From the NCBI GenBank assembly GCA_023653115.1, contig JAMNXO010000001.1, forward strand, positions 1 to 64,000: a DNA stretch of 64,000 bases, read 5' to 3'. The notes beneath the pieces are model-generated. The model searched no databases and had not been told where the DNA came from. It saw nothing but the letters and a program-made list of their open reading frames with translations. The number at the start of each line of letters is the position of its first letter. Within the stretch, counting starts at the first letter, position 1. Positions 60,981 through 64,000 of the stretch are shown one piece after another. Both the position numbers and the translations under genes were made by a program. Source of the stretch: Erythrobacter sp. GTDB lineage: Bacteria > Pseudomonadota > Alphaproteobacteria > Sphingomonadales > Sphingomonadaceae.

Positions 60981-61904
60981 CTACCACCCTCCCGAGGCGC
61001 CGCCGCCTCCGGAACTGCCACCGCCAAAGCCTCCAAAGCCGCCGCCCCCGAAGCCGCCACCGCCGCCGAAGCCGCCGCCATCATTGTCGCGGTCCGACAA
61101 GGCGCCGCGCAGAATGGCGCTACCGACTTCCCACAGGATGATATCGCGCGCGGTATCGGCAGCATCGCGGCCCCGGGCACCCCACGGGCCGACCCCGCTT
61201 GCGCGGTATTTGCGCCGCCGCCGCCGTCCGGCCAGCAGTGGCAGGACGAAGAAGAAGAACAGGAAGGCGAGCCAGATCAATACGCCCACCGGAAACCCGC
61301 CGTCGCTTTTACTGCGCTGGGCCTGCGCGGCTTGGGCGGCTTCCTCGATCGCGATCGCATCCTCGGGGCTTTTGGCAAGATGAGCGAGAATGGCGGCGAC
61401 ACCGTCGCTCACACCCGCATCGAAATTGCCTTCCTTGAAACGCGGTGAGATCACGTCGTTGATCACCCGCCCGGCCATGATCCCGCCGAAATAGCCATGC
61501 AGGCCGTATCCCACCTCGATCCGCATCTTGCGATCATCGCGGGCGACCAGCAGCAGCAGGCCGGCATCACGCTTGGCTCCGCCGATGCCCCACTTGTCGG
61601 TGAACAGCGTCGTTGCATAGGTCTCGATCGACGTTCCGCCGAGGCTCGGCACCGTGGCAACGATGATCGCGCGCCCGGTCTGGGCATTATAGGCGCGCAG
61701 CTCTGTATCGAGCCGGGCCTCGGTTTCGGGCGAGAGGATGTCCGCCCCGTCATAGACCGGGCCTTCGGGGCGGGGCGGATAGTCCTGCGCCTGCGCTGCC
61801 GTGCCGAGCGCGAGCCAGAGAAGGCCCGCCAGCAGCAGCAGCGCCCGGCGCAGCGGGGCGAGGGCGGTGTTCACTTCAGTTGGAAGCTGCCGGAGGTATG
61901 CCAC
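60981..61904 (-). CDS. TPM-domain protein with Gly-rich C-terminus (YgcG-like)
   Basis: The 307-aa protein has an N-terminal signal segment (LLLLAGLLWLALGTAAQAQD), a TPM domain (about 50-190: VYDGADILSPETEARL, MRIEVGYGLHGYFGGIMAG), one transmembrane helix (about 205-225) and a glycine-rich tail with GFGGGG repeats ending GASGGW. The first ATG gives residues overlapping lemA by 29 nt; a GTG at 61874, 1 nt after the lemA stop, is an alternative start just before the signal segment. It is the second gene of the lemA-TPM-TPM operon. Confidence 0.87.
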   Translation of the reverse strand: MAYLRQLPTEVNTALAPLRRALLLLAGLLWLALGTAAQAQDYPPRPEGPVYDGADILSPETEARLDTELRAYNAQTGRAIIVATVPSLGGTSIETYATTLFTDKWGIGGAKRDAGLLLLVARDDRKMRIEVGYGLHGYFGGIMAGRVINDVISPRFKEGNFDAGVSDGVAAILAHLAKSPEDAIAIEEAAQAAQAQRSKSDGGFPVGVLIWLAFLFFFFVLPLLAGRRRRRKYRASGVGPWGARGRDAADTARDIILWEVGSAILRGALSDRDNDGGGFGGGGGFGGGGFGGFGGGSSGGGGASGGW

Positions 61905-62505
61905 CGGTGATGCCGGTCATGTCGATCTCGGGGTTGGCTGTGGCGGCCTCGTCAGCCTCGAAATACTCGAGCGGCTTGGCGCCGTGGATCACGTTCGCCC
62001 CGATGCTGGAAGGGAAGGTGCGGATTTCGGTGTTATAGTCGCGCGCGAGATCATTGTAGCGCACGCGCTCGGTGTTGATCTGGTTGTTCGCCTCGTCGAT
62101 CGCCACCATCAGATCACCGAAGCGCGGCTGGCTGGCGAGCTGCGGGTAGTTCTCCACCACGGTGCGAAGCTGGCCCAGCGCCTGGGTGAGCTGGTTCTGC
62201 GCATCGTTGAACTTCTTGAACTCTTCCGGGTTCGACAGATCATCGGTGGTGATGTTGATCGACGTCGCGCGGGCGCGGGCATCGATCACGCCCTGAAGAA
62301 TGTCCTTCTCAGAAATCGCTGCGGCCTGCACCACCGTGACGAGATTGGGGATCTTGTCCGAACGGTTCTGAAGCGCGCTTTCGACATTGCCCCATTGCGC
62401 CTTGGCGGCTTCTTCCTTGGTGGGAACGGAATTGATCCCGCAGGCCGCAAGGCTGAGCGCTGCCAGAGCGGCGAATGCACCGCGCAACATGGTGGTGAAC
62501 GTCAT
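61876..62505 (-). CDS. lemA: LemA-family lipoprotein-like membrane protein
   Basis: The 209-aa protein starts at ATG 62505 after a near-perfect AGGAGGG site; the longer frame to 62637 is not used. The signal ends LSLAACGINS (Cys about 22). The LemA body shows QWGNVESALQNRSDKIPNLVTVV (split; about 37-58), LTQALGQLRTVVENYPQLAS and ERVRYNDLARDYNTEIRTFPSS. LemA proteins are helical membrane-anchored proteins of uncertain function, usually followed by TPM genes as here. Confidence 0.92.
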   Translation of the reverse strand: MTFTTMLRGAFAALAALSLAACGINSVPTKEEAAKAQWGNVESALQNRSDKIPNLVTVVQAAAISEKDILQGVIDARARATSINITTDDLSNPEEFKKFNDAQNQLTQALGQLRTVVENYPQLASQPRFGDLMVAIDEANNQINTERVRYNDLARDYNTEIRTFPSSIGANVIHGAKPLEYFEADEAATANPEIDMTGITGGIPPAASN

Positions 62506-62682
62506 GTTTCGATCCCTCCTGATCGCGCCGGAGCCGGAGCGGGCGCAGCGCACAGACTTTCTGTATTGTGGATATAGCACACCTCCCTTCCGGTTCAAGC
62601 AGTGGAAGGGACAAGGCACCCGACTTGGCAGCGTCATCGGGCAGTGCCAGAAGGAAGCGGCAAGCAGCGCAAGGGGATCATC

Positions 62683-63105
62683 ATGCTGTCGGATTTCAAG
62701 GCTTTCATCGCCAAGGGTAACGTCATCGATCTTGCTGTCGGGGTGATTATCGGCGCCGCGTTCGGCGCGATCGTCAAGTCGCTGACCGACGAGATCATCA
62801 TGCCGATCATCGGCGCGATCTTTGGCAGCATCGATTTCTCGGATCGCTACCTCGTGCTCTCGGGCGAGGTCGCTCCCGGCACGCCGCTTGCCGCTGCGCG
62901 CGAGGCCGGGGCCAATGTGCTTGGGCTGGGCGCCTTTGTATCGGTGGTGATCAACTTCCTGATCCTCGCCTTCATCATCTTCCTGATGGTGCGCTATGTG
63001 AACAAGGTCACCGCGCAGCTGGCAAAGCCCGAAGAACCGGCAGCGCCCGCCGGTCCGACCGAGCTGGAGCTGCTCGCCGAGATCCGCGATTCGCTGAAGA
63101 AGTAG
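62683..63105 (+). CDS. mscL: Large-conductance mechanosensitive channel
   Basis: The 140-aa protein starts at ATG 62683 (AAGGGGATCATC before it). MscL has two transmembrane helices: [19 protein letters not shown] (about 13-31) and [20 protein letters not shown] (about 85-104), with a periplasmic loop between and a cytoplasmic C-terminal helix bundle ([15 protein letters not shown]). It opens under membrane tension during hypo-osmotic shock. It is alone, upstream of ssrA. Confidence 0.96.
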   Translation: MLSDFKAFIAKGNVIDLAVGVIIGAAFGAIVKSLTDEIIMPIIGAIFGSIDFSDRYLVLSGEVAPGTPLAAAREAGANVLGLGAFVSVVINFLILAFIIFLMVRYVNKVTAQLAKPEEPAAPAGPTELELLAEIRDSLKK

Positions 63106-63136
63106 CGGGAGCCCCGCTCACTTTACATTCAGGATT

Positions 63137-63475
63137 GCCGCGCTATCTGGGTCGTGTCGGGCAACCGACTATGGCGATAAATTGCTGCGTGTAATAGATG
63201 CAACGGACCCGGGGGCAGTACCCGGCGGCTCCACCAGAAGCGGCGGCCCTTAACCGGGTGCCGCAACTCCTGATGGGGCCGAACCAGGATCGACGTGTGT
63301 TGAAAGGCGTAGTTTTTGCCCGGGCTGAGTAACCCGCATAAGGCTCAAAAACCATAAGTGCCAACGATAACGAAGCACTCGCAATCGCTGCGTAATTGAT
63401 GGGCTAACGCCCTTCTTTTATTAGGCTAAAAAGCGCGGTTGGACCGACCGGGCAACAGAACGGATACCGGGGGCT
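63137..63475 (+). ncRNA. ssrA: Permuted two-piece tmRNA (alphaproteobacterial type)
   Basis: The acceptor piece comes first. It has a T-arm CCGGG-GGCAGTA-CCCGG (63209-63225), the acceptor strand CGGCTCC (63226-63232), A, and CCA encoded at 63234-63236. The coding piece starts at 63275 with GGGGCCGAACCAGGATCGACG, whose first seven bases pair with the acceptor strand (one G-U). The tag frame GCC AAC GAT ... GCG TAA (63360-63395) encodes ANDNEALAIAA. A P5-like hairpin GGGC-TAAC-GCCC follows at 63401-63412. The 5' end (hairpin near 63141-63176) and 3' end are approximate. tmRNA frees stalled ribosomes and tags the broken product for degradation. Confidence 0.93.
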
Positions 63476-63767
63476 CGGGGCGGGCCTAGCAACAGAACCG
63501 CCCCACCTTCACGCTCGGGCGCACGGCCCTTGCCGTTCCGATGCAGGATCTCTCCCGATCGCTTGAACAGGTGCCGCGCGTTGACGCTGCGGCACGTTTT
63601 AGCGTTCCTGAAGTTTCAAGACATATGCAGCGCGTGCAACTGCCGCCTGCCGAATAGTTTCGAAGTGAACAGCAAATTTCCTTAACGCCAAAAAAAGTGT
63701 TGGAGTGCGCGGCAACTTGAGTTCAAAGGCGGATTGGGTCGCCCTAGGACGAATTTTGGAACACGTG
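63476..63767. other. Intergenic region between ssrA and the lasso-like gene
   Basis: A GGGGCGG/CCGCCCC hairpin (63477-63504) may end the tmRNA transcript. The word CAACAGAAC occurs twice, at 63463-63471 and 63490-63498. Further on the sequence turns AT-rich (AAATTTCCTTAACGCCAAAAAAAG, around 63675-63700), as expected for a promoter in this GC-rich genome. I see no gene here. An in-frame GTG at 63705 could extend the next gene but lacks support. Confidence 0.45.
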
Positions 63768-63923
63768 ATGACTTCTTCGAAATCAGATGATCGCTGCGCA
63801 CGTCGGGCTTACGCCGCGCCGCAGCTCACCACCTACGGACTGTTCCGTGAACTGACCGCTTCGGGAAGCGGCACTTTGACGGAAAACAATGCAGGTGGCG
63901 GCCAGCCGACCCGTCGTCCCTAA
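63768..63923 (+). CDS. Lasso-peptide-like precursor (51 aa)
   Basis: ATG 63768 has GGA at 63758-63760, 7 nt upstream. The product starts MTSSKSDDRCARRAYAAPQL and carries the leader motif Y15-x2-P18-x-L20-x3-G24-x5-T30, which B-type lasso maturation proteins recognise through their RRE domain. With Thr30 at position -2 of the leader, the core would be residues 32-51: Ser1 start, Glu8 as ring acceptor (Glu39), an eight-residue macrolactam ring, then a Gly/Asn-rich loop and a PTRRP tail. Maturation genes would lie beyond the right edge. The leader match is firm; a true lasso core is inferred. Confidence 0.72.
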   Translation: MTSSKSDDRCARRAYAAPQLTTYGLFRELTASGSGTLTENNAGGGQPTRRP

Positions 63924-63946
63924 TCAGCGCTTCTGCCTGATGGATC

Positions 63947-64000
63947 GTGGCTGAGCGAGGGGCTGCTAGTGGCAGCCTTGAGTTCGGCCACTTCCTTTTC
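63947..64000 (+). CDS. Possible start of a downstream gene, cut by window edge
   Basis: From GTG 63947 the frame stays open to the end and reads MAERGAASGSLEFGHFLF (initiator GTG as Met). It begins 23 nt after the lasso-like precursor gene, where a cyclase or leader-binding/protease gene would be expected. The Shine-Dalgarno (TGATGGATC) is weak and 18 residues cannot identify a family. Confidence 0.3.
   Translation, partial: MAERGAASGSLEFGHFLF

Noticed and set aside
63143-63364. A 73-aa minus-strand ORF
   Set aside because: It lies entirely on the antisense of the tmRNA acceptor and coding pieces.

Overview
The window is high-GC DNA from an alphaproteobacterium, most likely Sphingomonadales and probably near Erythrobacter/Porphyrobacter. 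The support is a permuted two-piece tmRNA gene whose tag reads ANDNEALAIAA, a hemC-hemD-Mic60-like gene order, a large TonB-dependent receptor, and the REP-like word CCTGAGCTTGTCGAAGG that I associate with sphingomonads. Genes are dense, many are joined by 1-4 nt stop/start overlaps, and most long ORFs opposite them are high-GC shadows. I saw no tRNA, rRNA or CRISPR array.

Layout. 1-0.5 kb: the end of an IS3-like element and the 5'-truncated gene it probably interrupted. 0.7-3.7 kb: a DUF3500 protein and a DEAD-box helicase. 3.8-10.1 kb: a sulfide/persulfide locus with a 1-Cys peroxiredoxin and an ArsR regulator on the minus strand, divergent from an MBL-fold persulfide-dioxygenase-like enzyme, two YeeE/YedE half-transporters, a DUF442 sulfurtransferase-like protein, a type II sulfide:quinone oxidoreductase carrying an in-frame TGA, and a SulP transporter. 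10.2-13.2 kb: cytochrome bd oxidase (cydA, cydB, a 44-aa DUF2474 subunit) and a DCC thiol oxidoreductase. 13.3-20.3 kb: carbon and amino-acid catabolism (lactate monooxygenase-like, aldehyde dehydrogenase, alanine dehydrogenase, FAH-family hydrolase, maiA, glutaryl-CoA dehydrogenase). 20.3-32.9 kb: a lone receiver protein, a TM/HhH protein, a VWA lipoprotein, a flippase, gpsA-tsaD divergent from hemC-hemD-mic60, a UbiH-type hydroxylase and a DsbD/ScsB-type reductase. 33-38 kb: an S10 peptidase, a HigBA toxin-antitoxin pair and uvrB. 38-44.5 kb: a DUF3617 lipoprotein, an alpha/beta hydrolase, the four-gene ATP-grasp/alpha-E/transglutaminase/Anbu cluster, and a LuxR-type regulator with a degenerate receiver. 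44.7-58 kb: extensin-like protein, VOC protein, putP, typA, the TonB receptor, a DUF805 protein, a YbbA/YbbP-like ABC exporter with a TesA-like esterase, and recF. 58.2-58.8 kb: a strong sigma-54 promoter before two tandem 37-aa membrane microproteins and PspC. 58.9-63.1 kb: SDR, Nudix, the LemA/TPM group and mscL. 63.1-64 kb: permuted ssrA, then a lasso-peptide-like precursor gene cut off from its maturation genes by the window edge.

How the parts work together. The sulfide block would take sulfide to quinone-linked persulfide, oxidise or move the sulfane sulfur, and export or import sulfur oxyanions. The neighbouring bd oxidase is the sulfide-resistant terminal oxidase type such a pathway would favour. 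The nonsense codon in the SQR gene may break the first step.

The points most worth checking are the SQR stop codon, the sigma-54 microprotein/PspC operon, the lasso-like precursor at the right edge, the 11-aa and 44-aa reading frames after cydB, and the cysteine-free ArsR regulator with its palindromic operator.
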